A stretch of DNA of 56,371 bases from an uncultured Bacteroidia bacterium (GCA_902780935.1 CACZHP010000019.1:1-56371), one strand, 5' to 3'; numbered from the stretch's first letter, positions 18,142 to 26,921 are shown. Numbers and translations: made by a program. Notes: generated by a model from the sequence alone, not told the origin.

Positions 18142-18579
18142 CTACTTGCTGCCGGTACTCCCCCAGCCTCCGGCTCCCCTTTCCGTCTCGGAAAGGACCT
18201 CGACATCCTCCCACTCTACTCTCTCATGACGGGCGACAACCATCTGAGCTATCCTCTCGCCTGGAACGAGCTCAAAGGGCTCGCTTGAGAGATTGACCAG
18301 GGAGACCCTCAACTCCCCCCGGAAATCGGCATCCACCGTTCCGGGAGAGTTGATGATCGTTATACCTTTCTTGGTGGCCAGACCACTGCGGGGACGCACC
18401 TGTGCCTCGTATCCGACAGGAAGTTCTATGGATATCCCGGTGGGAACCAGAATCCTCTCAAGGGGTTTGAGGACTATCGGCTCATCGATATTCGCCCTCA
18501 GGTCCATTCCGGCCGAGGCCTCCGTCGCGTAGAACGGATCAGGCCACTTGCTCTTGTTTACTATCTTTACTTTCAGCAT
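18142..18579 (-). CDS. dut: dUTP diphosphatase (trimeric dUTPase)
   Basis: 145 residues with the five dUTPase motifs: AGMDLRA (near 23), RPRSGLA (near 62), [14 protein letters not shown] (near 76), GERIAQMV and the C-terminal Gly-rich [10 protein letters not shown] that closes over the active site. Hydrolyses dUTP to dUMP and pyrophosphate, keeping uracil out of DNA and feeding thymidylate synthesis. Its start overlaps the end of uraA by 41 bases, indicating translational coupling. Confidence 0.97.
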   Translation of the reverse strand: MLKVKIVNKSKWPDPFYATEASAGMDLRANIDEPIVLKPLERILVPTGISIELPVGYEAQVRPRSGLATKKGITIINSPGTVDADFRGELRVSLVNLSSEPFELVPGERIAQMVVARHERVEWEDVEVLSETERGAGGWGSTGSK

Positions 18580-19765
18580 CCTTGTCAGGGATTAAGAGAT
18601 TGAGAACGACACCCACGATCGAGGCGAGACCGATCCCGGCGAGGGAGAACTTGCCGAAGCTGATGACAGCGCCACCGATGCCAACAGTGAGGATGATCGA
18701 GGCGATAATCAAGTTGCGGGTCTTGTTCATGTCGATCTTTGCCTTGACCATATTATTGATTCCGACCGCGGCGATGCTTCCGAAGAGGAGCAGCATGATG
18801 CCGCCCAGAACTGCCTGGGGAATGGTCTGGATGGCTGCCCCGACTTTGCCTATAAGGGAAACTATTATGGCCGACAGGGCGGCGATCCTCATGCAGGCGG
18901 GATCGGTAGCCTTAGTGAGGGAGACCGCTCCGGTGACCTCGGAATAGGTCGTGACAGGAGCTCCGCCGAGGAACGCGGCGAGCATACAGGCGAGTCCGTC
19001 TCCCATCATGGTCCTGTGGAGTCCGGGATCCTTGACGTAATCCTCACCGGCAATCTCGCTGATAGCGTACACATCACCCACATGCTCGATGATGGGAGCT
19101 ATGGCGACCGGAGCCATGAACACGATGGCCTGCCAGGAGAAGCTCATCTTAGTGAAATGCGGCAGGGCGAACCATTTGGCGTCGGCAAGGGCGGTGAAAT
19201 CCATCCCGCTCCGGAAGAATATCAAAGCGGCGATGTAGCCGGCGATCGCCCCGAAGAAGACGGGGATGAGCTTCACGATGCCTTTACCCCAGATCGAGCA
19301 GGCGATAGCGACGAGCAGGGAGATCAGGGCGAGAGTCCAATTCTGGCTGGCCATATTGACACCCGTCCCCGCCAGGGAAAGACCGATAAGCATGATGACC
19401 GGGCCGATCACGATCGGAGGGAAAAGCTTCTTTATGAAGCTGATACCGAACAGTTTCACCAGAAGGCTCATCAACAGGTACACCACGCCGACCGCCACAA
19501 GTCCACAGAACATACCAGGCATTCCGTAAAGTTCAGTAGCCTTCACGATAGGAGCGATGAAGGCGAAACTGCTTCCCAGGTAGATCGGGACTTTACCTTT
19601 GGTGACACCATGGAACAACAGGGTTCCCAGACCTGCCGCAAGCAGGGCTATGGCCGGGTCAAACCCAACGAGCAGAGGAACAAGCACCGTGGAACCGAAG
19701 GCCACGAACATGAACTGAACGCCTACTATCGTACGCTTCAGCGGGGTTAATGATTGGGTTGCCAT
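18539..19765 (-). CDS. uraA: Uracil/xanthine permease, NCS2 family (UraA-like)
   Basis: 408 residues, about 14 membrane segments. Typical NCS2 features: [19 protein letters not shown] at the N-terminus, [10 protein letters not shown] (TM3 strand), the substrate motif [16 protein letters not shown] with its Glu, [18 protein letters not shown], and [13 protein letters not shown]. Proton-coupled nucleobase uptake; UraA-like rather than xanthine type by the EHVGD context, though specificity is not certain. The acidic/lysine C-terminal tail overlaps the dut gene. Starts nine bases after lptG. Confidence 0.9.
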   Translation of the reverse strand: MATQSLTPLKRTIVGVQFMFVAFGSTVLVPLLVGFDPAIALLAAGLGTLLFHGVTKGKVPIYLGSSFAFIAPIVKATELYGMPGMFCGLVAVGVVYLLMSLLVKLFGISFIKKLFPPIVIGPVIMLIGLSLAGTGVNMASQNWTLALISLLVAIACSIWGKGIVKLIPVFFGAIAGYIAALIFFRSGMDFTALADAKWFALPHFTKMSFSWQAIVFMAPVAIAPIIEHVGDVYAISEIAGEDYVKDPGLHRTMMGDGLACMLAAFLGGAPVTTYSEVTGAVSLTKATDPACMRIAALSAIIVSLIGKVGAAIQTIPQAVLGGIMLLLFGSIAAVGINNMVKAKIDMNKTRNLIIASIILTVGIGGAVISFGKFSLAGIGLASIVGVVLNLLIPDKDAESKDSKQEQVA

Positions 19766-19774
19766 ATAAACCAG

Positions 19775-20866
19775 TTATTTGGATGCTCTTGAGTAAAGGA
19801 ACGCCGCCACCACACCGAAAATCACATTTGGCAGCCAGAGGGCCACGACAGGGGTCATCGCCCCTGAATAGACGAACATCTGGCTGAAACGGAGGAACAG
19901 TATGTAGGTGAAACTCAGCGCGATTCCTATTCCGATATTCAGCCCTATACCTCCCCTCCTCTTCCTCGAGGACAGGCTTACCCCCATTATCGTTAGGATG
20001 AAGGCTGAGAAAGGCAGGGCATACCTGGTGTGCTTCTCGATCAGGGCGTACATGACATTCGTGTCCCCACGCATCTTCTGCTGGGCGATAAGGTTGTCCA
20101 GCTGGCCGATCGGCAAGGTCTCCACCGTGTTCTTGTTGCGATAGAAATCAGTGACAGTCAGGCTAATGACCGTGTCTATCTTACTCCCTGAACGGACCCT
20201 GTCCTCGAGTCCTTCGGTGAAATCCCGGATGAAATAATTGTTGAGCCGCCAGCTGCCGGAAGTACTGTCCCAGACTGCCGTCTCAGCGGATAGCTTGCTG
20301 ACCAGTTTGTTGTCCTTTATGTCCTCCAGGGTAAAGCCGTAAGCGGTGTTGTTCCACGACCCGAAAGACTCGACATAGACGAACTTCCCGGTGTCGATCT
20401 GGTAATGGACATTATTGGAACTGAACGGGTTCCGGTGCTTGACATAGGTGGACTCGAACTTGAGCCTCGTGACGTTCGACCTTGGAATCACCCAGAGGCT
20501 CAGCGAGAGCGACAGCAATGCGATCAGGGCAGCTGAGACGATGTAGGGCAGCATCATGCGCCGGTAGCTGACCCCGCACGAGAGGATCGCTATGATCTCG
20601 CTGTCAGCGGCCATCCTGGAGGTGAAGAATATGACCGTTATGAACACGAACAGGGGGCTGAACATGTTCATGAAGTATGGTATCCAGTTGACGTAGTAGT
20701 CCAGGATGATCGCCTTCAGGGGAGCCTTGTTCTCGACGAAGTGGTTGATCTTTTCGCTGATGTCAAAGATGATGACAATGACGATGATGAGCAACAAGGC
20801 TATGAAGAAGGTCATTATGAACTTCTTGATGATGTACTTGTCTATCTTCTTCAGTCCTGTTTCCAT
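19775..20866 (-). CDS. LptF/LptG family permease of the LPS export complex
   Basis: 363 residues. Three N-terminal membrane helices (about 14-40, 60-80, 100-125), a periplasmic beta-jellyroll region (about 130-270) and three C-terminal helices (from about 285). SSRKRRGGIGLNIGIGIALS matches the conserved cytoplasmic loop and helix of YjgP/YjgQ proteins. It forms the inner-membrane part of the LptB2FG transporter that extracts LPS; Bacteroidota often have scattered single LptF/G genes. Start three bases after the tgt stop. Confidence 0.92.
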   Translation of the reverse strand: METGLKKIDKYIIKKFIMTFFIALLLIIVIVIIFDISEKINHFVENKAPLKAIILDYYVNWIPYFMNMFSPLFVFITVIFFTSRMAADSEIIAILSCGVSYRRMMLPYIVSAALIALLSLSLSLWVIPRSNVTRLKFESTYVKHRNPFSSNNVHYQIDTGKFVYVESFGSWNNTAYGFTLEDIKDNKLVSKLSAETAVWDSTSGSWRLNNYFIRDFTEGLEDRVRSGSKIDTVISLTVTDFYRNKNTVETLPIGQLDNLIAQQKMRGDTNVMYALIEKHTRYALPFSAFILTIMGVSLSSRKRRGGIGLNIGIGIALSFTYILFLRFSQMFVYSGAMTPVVALWLPNVIFGVVAAFLYSRASK

Positions 20867-20869
20867 ATC

Positions 20870-22015
20870 CTACAGTCTCGCGCTGACTCTTTTTACCGCC
20901 TCGTCCTTCCACGAGGAGAAATCACCCGCCTCGATATGCGCCCTTGCCTGACGGACAAGGTCGAGATAGAAAGCGAGGTTGTGCTCGGAGGCGACCATGG
21001 CGGCGAACATCTCCTTCGCCACGAAAAGGTGGTGAAGGTAGGCTCTGGAATATTGCTTGTCAACAAATGACGTACCGTCCGGGTCGAGTGGCGAGAAATC
21101 GTCAGCCCATTTCGCGTTGCGCATGTTGATTATGCCGTTCCAGGTAAAAAGCATCCCGTTGCGCCCGTTGCGCGTAGGCATCACGCAGTCGAACATGTCC
21201 ACTCCCCTCGAGATGCCCTCAAGGATGTTCGCTGGGGTCCCGACCCCCATCAGGTACCGCGGCTTGTCCTCCGGCAGGATCGGACACACAAGCTCCAGCA
21301 TCTGGTACATCTTCTCGGTCGGCTCACCGACAGCGAGCCCGCCGATGGCGAACCCACCGACCGCCGTACTGTCCCCGACAAGCGTCCTCGCATGGTCGAC
21401 AGCCCTTTTGCGGAGCTCAGGATAGACGCAGCCCTGGATGATCGGGAACATCACCTGGTCATATCCATACAAGGGCTCCGTCTCAAGGAAACGCCTGAAA
21501 TATCTCTCCAGCCACCCCTGCGTGAGCTTGAGGGACTTGGCTGCGTAACGCTCGTCGGCGTCCCCGGGACAGCACTCGTCGAGCGCCATCATGATGTCCG
21601 ATCCGATGATCCGCTGGGTGTCCACATTGTTCTCAGGAGTGAAGGTATGCCTCGATCCGTCAATATGGGACTGGAAGCGGCATCCTTCCTCCGTGATTTT
21701 CCGGATCTGGGTGAGCGAGAAGACCTGGAAGCCGCCGCTGTCGGTCAGGATGGGCCTGTCCCAGGACTCGAACTTATGGAGCCCGCCGGCAGCCCGCAGA
21801 GTCTCCAAGCCGGGGCGGAGATAGAGATGATAGGTGTTGCCAAGAATGATCTCAGCCCCTATGTCTTCACGCAAATCCCTGTGATACACCCCTTTGACTG
21901 AACCGACAGTACCCACAGGCATGAAAATAGGGGTCTTGACCTCACCGTGCCCGGTGGTGAAGACTCCTGTCCTTGCCCCGCTCCGCGGATCCCGCGCTGT
22001 CGTTGTGAATCTCAT
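20870..22015 (-). CDS. tgt: tRNA-guanine transglycosylase (queuine/preQ1 insertion)
   Basis: 381 residues, TIM-barrel family: TPIFMPVGTVGSVKG, TDSGGFQVFSL with the catalytic Asp (near 92), GGLAVGEPTEKMY and the nucleophile segment GVDMFDCVMPTRNGR. It exchanges guanine 34 for preQ1 in GUN-anticodon tRNAs. The C-terminal zinc site, normally CxCxxC plus His before SRAYLHHL, reads DGTSFVDKQYSRAYLHHL, so the three Cys are absent. ATG 22015 is chosen: the in-frame TTG at 22036 lies within the predicted -7 box at 22034-22041. First gene of a five-gene operon. Confidence 0.95.
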   Translation of the reverse strand: MRFTTTARDPRSGARTGVFTTGHGEVKTPIFMPVGTVGSVKGVYHRDLREDIGAEIILGNTYHLYLRPGLETLRAAGGLHKFESWDRPILTDSGGFQVFSLTQIRKITEEGCRFQSHIDGSRHTFTPENNVDTQRIIGSDIMMALDECCPGDADERYAAKSLKLTQGWLERYFRRFLETEPLYGYDQVMFPIIQGCVYPELRKRAVDHARTLVGDSTAVGGFAIGGLAVGEPTEKMYQMLELVCPILPEDKPRYLMGVGTPANILEGISRGVDMFDCVMPTRNGRNGMLFTWNGIINMRNAKWADDFSPLDPDGTSFVDKQYSRAYLHHLFVAKEMFAAMVASEHNLAFYLDLVRQARAHIEAGDFSSWKDEAVKRVSARL

Positions 22016-22033
22016 TCTTTGCGATTTGACTTT

Positions 22034-22041
22034 CAAATATA
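22034..22041 (-). promoter_or_regulatory. -7 promoter element of the tgt operon
   Basis: On the minus strand this reads TATATTTG, an exact TAnnTTTG, 18 bases before the tgt ATG. The -33 region is AT-rich without a clear TTTG. It excludes the longer tgt start. Confidence 0.75.
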
Positions 22042-22064
22042 GTGTTTTTTAAGCTAAAAACTCT

Positions 22065-22072
22065 TATTTTTG
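22065..22072 (+). promoter_or_regulatory. -7 promoter element of the nucleoside permease gene
   Basis: TATTTTTG matches the consensus; the leader to ATG 22115 is about 37 bases, longer than most in this window. Divergent from the tgt promoter, with 23 bases between the two -7 boxes. Confidence 0.7.
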
Positions 22073-22114
22073 TTTGATTCGTTTCACCTGGGAAACACTA
22101 AAAAAAACAATAAA

Positions 22115-23443
22115 ATGAAGAACAAATCGATCTCTCTCAGGCTCATCCTGATGAACTTCCTGGAATTCGCCGCTTGGGGAGCATATCTCACCTCGATGGG
22201 GAGTTTCCTTGGGAAGGCCGGACTGGGCCCGCAAATCTGGCTATTCTTCGCCTCACAGGGCTTCGTCTCCATCTTCATGCCGGCTCTCATGGGCATCGTG
22301 GCGGACAAGTGGATCCCCGCGCAGAAGGTTCTCTCCCTCTGCCAGGGACTGGCGGGAGCCTTCATGCTCCTGACCGGCTGGTACGCCATGGGGCACGTGA
22401 ATCTCACCGACGGGTCATACGTGATTTCGGGGGACTTCAACTTCACGGTGTTCTACCTGTTCTACCTAATGAGCATAGCCTTCTTCATGCCAACCATAGC
22501 GATCGCCAACTCAGTGGCGTACAACGCCCTGGAGAGGGAAGGCAAGGATCCTGTCAAGGATTTCCCGCCGATCAGGGTGTTCGGCACCGTGGGATTCATC
22601 CTGACCATGCTCTTCGTCAACTTCGTCAAGAACGGTGACGGGATCCAGTACCAGCACACATATAACCAATTCTTCGTGTCCGGCATCATCAGCCTCGCCT
22701 TGTGCGCCTACGCTCTGACCCTTCCCGACTGCCCTTGCAAGCCCAAGACCCAGGGGACGCAATCCTTCGCCGAAGCTACCGGCCTGAACGCCTTCCGCCT
22801 TTTCAAGGACCGCCAGTTCGCCGTGTTCTTCATATTCTCGATGCTGCTGGGGGCTTCCCTGCAGATCACCAATGGCTACGCCAACACCTTCATCACCTCC
22901 TTCAAGGACAATCCGGTCTTCGCTTCCTCGTGGGGAGCTAACAACGCCAACGCCCTGATCTCCCTGAGCCAGGTCTCCGAGACCCTCTGCATCCTTCTTA
23001 TCCCCTTCTTCATGAAGAAGTTCGGCATCAAAAAAGTCATGCTCATCGCCATGTTCGCATGGGTGTTCCGCTTCGGTTTCTTCGGAGCAGGCAATCCCGG
23101 TGGAGGTGTCTGGATGTTCATCCTGAGCTGCATCGTCTATGGCGTCGCCTTCGACTTCTTCAACATCTCCGGCTCGCTGTTCGTCAACGAGAACACCGAT
23201 AAGGGGATCCGTTCCAGCGCCCAGGGACTGTTCATGCTCATGACCAACGGCCTGGGAGCCTCGATCGGGACATGGGCCGCCGGCCGGGTCGTGAACCACT
23301 ATGTGTACAACGCCGCGGAGCCCTCCTGGAGCACGGCCTGGTACATCTTCGCCGCCTACTCGCTTCTGGTCGGGATCATGTTCATGCTCCTGTTCAAGGA
23401 TCCCGCGAAGGTGAAAGCCGCCACTGACACCGCTCAATCTTGA
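22115..23443 (+). CDS. Nucleoside permease, MFS (NupG/XapB-like)
   Basis: 442 residues with about 12 membrane segments. The start MKNKSISLRLILMNFLEFAAWGAYL and ALMGIVADKWIPAQK match the nucleoside:H+ symporter family, as do NSVAYNAL, DFPPIRVFGTVGF and the late IRSSAQGLFMLMTNGLGASIG. Likely proton-driven nucleoside uptake, matching the nucleotide salvage genes nearby (uraA, dut, hpt). ATG 22115 is preceded by an A-rich leader; the upstream TTG at 22070 sits in the -7 box. Its last 50 bases overlap the convergent zinc-ribbon gene. Confidence 0.88.
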   Translation: MKNKSISLRLILMNFLEFAAWGAYLTSMGSFLGKAGLGPQIWLFFASQGFVSIFMPALMGIVADKWIPAQKVLSLCQGLAGAFMLLTGWYAMGHVNLTDGSYVISGDFNFTVFYLFYLMSIAFFMPTIAIANSVAYNALEREGKDPVKDFPPIRVFGTVGFILTMLFVNFVKNGDGIQYQHTYNQFFVSGIISLALCAYALTLPDCPCKPKTQGTQSFAEATGLNAFRLFKDRQFAVFFIFSMLLGASLQITNGYANTFITSFKDNPVFASSWGANNANALISLSQVSETLCILLIPFFMKKFGIKKVMLIAMFAWVFRFGFFGAGNPGGGVWMFILSCIVYGVAFDFFNISGSLFVNENTDKGIRSSAQGLFMLMTNGLGASIGTWAAGRVVNHYVYNAAEPSWSTAWYIFAAYSLLVGIMFMLLFKDPAKVKAATDTAQS

Positions 23444-23792
23444 ATATCCGGCTCCGGGACATATAGTACTTGATGTCATAGCACCGGTACTCATCGTGAT
23501 TCCTGACCTTGTGGTAGGAGGTGATACAATCGAAATTGTATCCCAACTGCGCGAGGTCAGGAATATCGATTGACGTCACTCCCGACTCCAGAAGCTCGGC
23601 CAGGATGGAATAGTTCCGGTCTATCGCCCCAATGATCCTCATCCTGAGCCCCTTCAGGTTCCCATCCTTCTGATAGTGCCACTTGTTCTTGCAGGACGGA
23701 GAACAGAACCTCATGTCTTTCCGCCCGTAAGGAAGGACATCCCCGCACTCCAGGCATCTCTTCCCCTCTTTGTCTTCTTCCTTATAGCCCAT
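23394..23792 (-). CDS. Small zinc-ribbon protein conserved in Bacteroidota
   Basis: 132 residues starting MGYKEEDKEGKRCLECG. The N-terminal zinc ribbon has Cys pairs CLECG and CSPSC, with GRKDMRFCSPSCKNKWHYQ in the usual 'kFCSdxCrNxy' form. The rest is a helical region followed by a basic/aromatic tail. Homologues of unknown function occur widely in Bacteroidota, some annotated as DUF2116-like. The Met at 23792 is chosen because the frame upstream to 23942 has no domain. Its C-terminal 16 residues are encoded opposite the permease gene. Confidence 0.75.
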   Translation of the reverse strand: MGYKEEDKEGKRCLECGDVLPYGRKDMRFCSPSCKNKWHYQKDGNLKGLRMRIIGAIDRNYSILAELLESGVTSIDIPDLAQLGYNFDCITSYHKVRNHDEYRCYDIKYYMSRSRIFKIERCQWRLSPSRDP

Positions 23793-23964
23793 GGGGACAA
23801 TATGCGAAAAAGAGGCAGTATTGTCAAGGGTATGGAGGGGGTATGGGATGATAATCCCTGATAAGATTTTATATTGCTCAGAAAAATAAATCACATCCCG
23901 GAAAAGAACAGAAATATCTTCAGTTTTTTTCTTTGGAATCATTCCTGATGCGGAGGCGGGGATA

Positions 23965-23972
23965 TATATTCG
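23965..23972 (+). promoter_or_regulatory. -7 promoter element of ssb
   Basis: TATATTCG, one change from TAnnTTTG, 27 bases before the ssb ATG. No well-spaced TTTG -33 box is visible. Confidence 0.5.
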
Positions 23973-23999
23973 CGTTATTAACTAACGACAAACTGGATT

Positions 24000-24347
24000 A
24001 TGGAACAACTGAACAAGATTGAAATCCGTGGGAATGTCGGCAGCGTCAACATTCTCAAGGTCGGAAACACGAGGGTAGCTCATTTTTCCGTGGCCACGAA
24101 TTTCGCCTACAAGGACCGCAACGGAGAGCCGGTGATAGAGACCACCTGGCACTACGTGACGGCATGGGAAGGCAATAAGGGAATCCCCCCGCTGGACTCC
24201 ATCGCGAAAGGCTTCCCTATCTATGTGGCGGGACGCCTGCGAACCCAGAAGTACATCGCCGGGGACGGCAGCGAGAAGACCAGTTACGACATCATCGCCA
24301 ACACGATTGAGGCTGTGGACAGCAGCGTCTCTCCGCAAATGTCTTGA
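24000..24347 (+). CDS. ssb: Single-stranded DNA-binding protein, short form
   Basis: 115 residues forming one OB fold: NKIEIRGNVGSVNI at the start, TRVAHFSVATNFAY, ETTWHYVTAWEG and GFPIYVAGRLRTQKY. It ends right after the fold (VDSSVSPQMS) and has no flexible linker or acidic DDDIPF-type tip, which in other SSBs recruits repair and replication proteins. It may therefore be an accessory SSB with the main copy elsewhere. Single-gene transcript with its own terminator. Confidence 0.9.
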   Translation: MEQLNKIEIRGNVGSVNILKVGNTRVAHFSVATNFAYKDRNGEPVIETTWHYVTAWEGNKGIPPLDSIAKGFPIYVAGRLRTQKYIAGDGSEKTSYDIIANTIEAVDSSVSPQMS

Positions 24348-24357
24348 CATCAACGAC

Positions 24358-24410
24358 ATCCCGATGAAAGGCATGTGGAGCCGAGAACGGGGGGATTTCA
24401 TCGGGATTTT
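24358..24410 (+). terminator. ssb terminator
   Basis: A perfect 12-bp stem (24358-24369 with 24396-24407) closes a 26-base loop and runs into TTTTGG. It begins 10 bases after the ssb stop. Confidence 0.75.
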
Positions 24411-24521
24411 TGGTTATTTAATCTATTACTTTAAATAAAATTTTTTGCAGTTAAACTATTTATTATCACCGATTTAACACCTATTAGATAAACAACTTTT
24501 ATAATAAATTGCAAAAAAAGT

Positions 24522-24552
24522 TTTGGAGATTAAATTTAATTATCTATATTCG
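24522..24552 (+). promoter_or_regulatory. Strong Bacteroidota promoter of a small RNA
   Basis: TTTG (24522-24525), a 19-base spacer, then TATATTCG (24545-24552). It lies in the AT-rich interval after ssb and points to the structured RNA region, with a start expected near 24558. Confidence 0.75.
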
Positions 24553-24557
24553 CGGTA

Positions 24558-24730
24558 CAATAAGGCCTGCAGGAAAAGGCTGGTGGCCGCCGAAGCGGAA
24601 TTCCTTGTGTCGATCAAGGCCGTCAGGCAGCAGCGATGCCGGATGAGTCCGCTCTCCACCATCAGAACTCCTTACCGTGGACCGAAAACGAATTCTTGCG
24701 AAAACCGCGGCCTTCTGGCCGCGGTCTTCA
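24558..24730 (+). ncRNA. Candidate structured small RNA (about 175 nt, possibly 6S-like)
   Basis: No open frame here has a domain or initiation signal, yet the segment is GC-rich, sits in AT-rich DNA, has a near-consensus promoter and ends in a strong terminator. Nested complementary arms fold it into a rod: TAAGG 24561-24565 with CCTTA 24670-24674, TGGTGG 24581-24586 with CCACCA 24656-24661, AGCGGA 24594-24599 with TCCGCT 24648-24653. Inside are two apical hairpins, CCTTG/CAAGG (24603-24619) and GGCA/TGCC (24626-24640). The length and rod-with-internal-loops shape resemble 6S RNA, but I cannot assign a family. It does not show the SRP RNA GGAAGCAGC loop. Confidence 0.6.
24704..24725. terminator. 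Bidirectional terminator between the small RNA and rmlB
   Basis: Perfect 9-bp GC-rich stem ACCGCGGCC/GGCCGCGGT with a TTCT loop. It is followed by CTTCATTTT on the plus strand and by TTTTCG on the minus strand, so it can end both the small RNA and the rnhA-pdxA-rmlB operon. Confidence 0.85.
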
Positions 24731-24751
24731 TTTTAATATGAAAATCAACTT

Positions 24752-25867
24752 TTAAAGCTTGTACATTCGCTCATAATAGCGGAGATAATCCCCGCTCGTG
24801 ACGTTGTCGAGCCAGTCCTGGTTCTCCAGGTACCACCTCACAGTCTTCTCTATCCCCTCCTCGAACTGCAGGGAAGGCGTCCAGCCCAGCTCTTCGTTCA
24901 GTTTTGTGGAATCGATGGCATAGCGCATGTCATGGCCCTTGCGGTCGGTCACAAAGGTAATAAGGTCGTCGTCGGCACCTTCAGGACGCCCCAGGAGACG
25001 GTCAGCGGTCTTGATGAGGACCTTGATGAGGTCAATGTTCTTCCACTCGTTGAAACCACCGATGTTGTAAGTCTCGCCGACTTTCCCTTCGTGGAAGATC
25101 AAGTCGATCGCCCTGGCGTGGTCCTCAACGTAGAGCCAGTCCCTCACGTTCTCCCCCTTCCCATAGACGGGAAGCGGCTTGCGGTGACGGATATTGTTGA
25201 TAAACAGCGGGATAAGCTTCTCGGGAAACTGATAGGGACCATAGTTGTTGGAACAATTCGTCACTACCGTGGGCATACCATAGGTGTCGTGATAGGCTCT
25301 GACGAAATGATCGCTCGAGGCCTTTGCGGCCGAATACGGACTGTGAGGCTGGTAGCGGGTCGTCTCGGTGAAGAAATCGTCTCCGAAAGGGCCTCCGCCG
25401 CACTCGCTGGCCTGCGGATCGCCCTCGGGCCTCGTCAGCTCAAGGGCACCGTACACCTCGTCGGTGCTGATGTGGTAAAAGCGGCATGCGGACCACCCGG
25501 AAGGCTCCCAGTACTCGCGCGCCGCCTGAAGTAGTGACAGGGTTCCCATCACGTTCGTGCGGGCGAAAGTGAAGGGATCCACAATCGACCGGTCCACGTG
25601 ACTCTCCGCGGCCAGATGAATGACGCCAGTTACATTGTTTGTTGAGATAATCTTTTTAATCTCCTCGTAATCACATATATCCGCTTTGATAAACTTATAA
25701 TTAGGCTTATCCTCGACATCCTTTAGGTTAGCGAGGTTGCCGGCATATGTGAGCTTGTCGAGGTTTATTATCCTGTACTGGGGATATTTGTTGACGAACA
25801 GCCTTACGACGTGGCTGCCGATGAAACCGGCGCCGCCGGTTATCATGATGGTTCTCTCGAAAGGCAT
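24752..25867 (-). CDS. rmlB: dTDP-glucose 4,6-dehydratase
   Basis: 371 residues, extended short-chain dehydrogenase fold: NAD-binding TGGAGFIGSHV (near 10-20), LAAESHVDRSI, HISTDEVYG with the catalytic Thr/Asp/Glu triad, and YSAAKASSDHFVRAY with the YxxxK motif. Second step of dTDP-L-rhamnose synthesis, turning dTDP-glucose into the 4-keto-6-deoxy sugar. Residues about 143-165 are a small acidic/Gly insertion (DPQASECGGGPFGDD) typical of many Bacteroidales RmlB. Starts two bases after pdxA; the other three rml genes are 1.6 kb away on the plus strand. Confidence 0.96.
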   Translation of the reverse strand: MPFERTIMITGGAGFIGSHVVRLFVNKYPQYRIINLDKLTYAGNLANLKDVEDKPNYKFIKADICDYEEIKKIISTNNVTGVIHLAAESHVDRSIVDPFTFARTNVMGTLSLLQAAREYWEPSGWSACRFYHISTDEVYGALELTRPEGDPQASECGGGPFGDDFFTETTRYQPHSPYSAAKASSDHFVRAYHDTYGMPTVVTNCSNNYGPYQFPEKLIPLFINNIRHRKPLPVYGKGENVRDWLYVEDHARAIDLIFHEGKVGETYNIGGFNEWKNIDLIKVLIKTADRLLGRPEGADDDLITFVTDRKGHDMRYAIDSTKLNEELGWTPSLQFEEGIEKTVRWYLENQDWLDNVTSGDYLRYYERMYKL

Positions 25868-25869
25868 AT

Positions 25870-26919
25870 CTATTTCCTCATCTTTCCTTCTTGAACAGCG
25901 TCGAAAGCCTGACGCTTACGGAATATGTCGATCGCGGTGTAGATAGACGACATCATGGAATGGGGATCCGCCTCATCCCGGCCGGCCATCTCGAATGCCG
26001 TCCCGTGGTCAGGGGATGTCCTGACTATGGGAAGCCCAGCGGTGAAGTTGACCCCGTCCTCGAAAGCCAGCGCCTTGAACGGGGCGAGGCCCTGGTCATG
26101 GTACATCGCGAGAGTGGCGTCGAACTTGGCGTAATGGCCGAGCCCGAAGTAACCGTCCGGGGAATACGGGCCGAAAGCCATGATCCCTTCGGCGTTCGCG
26201 GCCTTGACAGCAGGCAGGATGATTCTCTCCTCCTCGTCACCAAGGAGCCCGCCGTCGCCGCAATGGGGGTTGAGCCCCAGAACGGCTATCTTGGGCTCGA
26301 TGACTCCGAAATCCCTCTTGAGGGAAGCGGTCATGAGCCTGAGCTTGCCGACGATCCGCTCGACAGAGATCGATGTAGGGACATCCTTAAGTGGGATATG
26401 CCCGGTCACGACTCCGATCCTGAGCTGGTCGGAGACCATGAACATGGCGACATCCTCTACCCCGAACTCTTTCTGGAGATATTCAGTGTGTCCGGTGTTG
26501 CCGAAGCCTTCCTTGACCATAGCCCTCTTGTTGATGGGAGCCGTGACCAGTACGTCGATGTCGCCGTTCTTTATGTCCCTGACAGCCCACTCGAGCGAGG
26601 TTATCGCCGACTTGGCTGACTCGGGGGTAGATTGCCCCGGCTCCACGTAAGTGTTGTCCGGAAGGCAATTGACGATATTGATTTTCCTCGGCTTGGCGTC
26701 CTTCGCGCTCTGGATCACGTAAGTGTCCATCTGCTGGTCGATATTGTGGATACGCTTGCGGTAGAAGCCGAATATCTTCGAAGATCCGTATATCACAGGG
26801 GTGAAGGACTCGAGGATCCTGGCGTCCGCCAAAGACTTGATTATCACCTCATAGCCTATTCCATTGCCATCACCTTGGGTGATGCCGACAATCGGCTTAC
26901 GGTAGTTTCTATCTGTCAT
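25870..26919 (-). CDS. pdxA: 4-hydroxythreonine-4-phosphate dehydrogenase PdxA
   Basis: 349 residues. Family motifs: VGITQGDGNGIGYEVI at the start, VTAPINKRAM, and the three metal-binding histidines in NTGHTEYL, LNPHCGDGG and MYHDQGLAPFK, followed by RTSPDHGTAFEMAG. It oxidises 4-phosphohydroxy-L-threonine in the DXP-dependent pyridoxal 5'-phosphate pathway. Starts two bases after rnhA and ends two bases before rmlB, so the three form one tight operon. Confidence 0.95.
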   Translation of the reverse strand: MTDRNYRKPIVGITQGDGNGIGYEVIIKSLADARILESFTPVIYGSSKIFGFYRKRIHNIDQQMDTYVIQSAKDAKPRKINIVNCLPDNTYVEPGQSTPESAKSAITSLEWAVRDIKNGDIDVLVTAPINKRAMVKEGFGNTGHTEYLQKEFGVEDVAMFMVSDQLRIGVVTGHIPLKDVPTSISVERIVGKLRLMTASLKRDFGVIEPKIAVLGLNPHCGDGGLLGDEEERIILPAVKAANAEGIMAFGPYSPDGYFGLGHYAKFDATLAMYHDQGLAPFKALAFEDGVNFTAGLPIVRTSPDHGTAFEMAGRDEADPHSMMSSIYTAIDIFRKRQAFDAVQEGKMRK

Positions 26920-26921
26920 GT

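Noticed and set aside
24523-24741. A 72-codon frame over the small-RNA region
   Set aside because: It starts upstream of the predicted transcription start, runs through the terminator and shows no domain; RNA structure explains the segment better.
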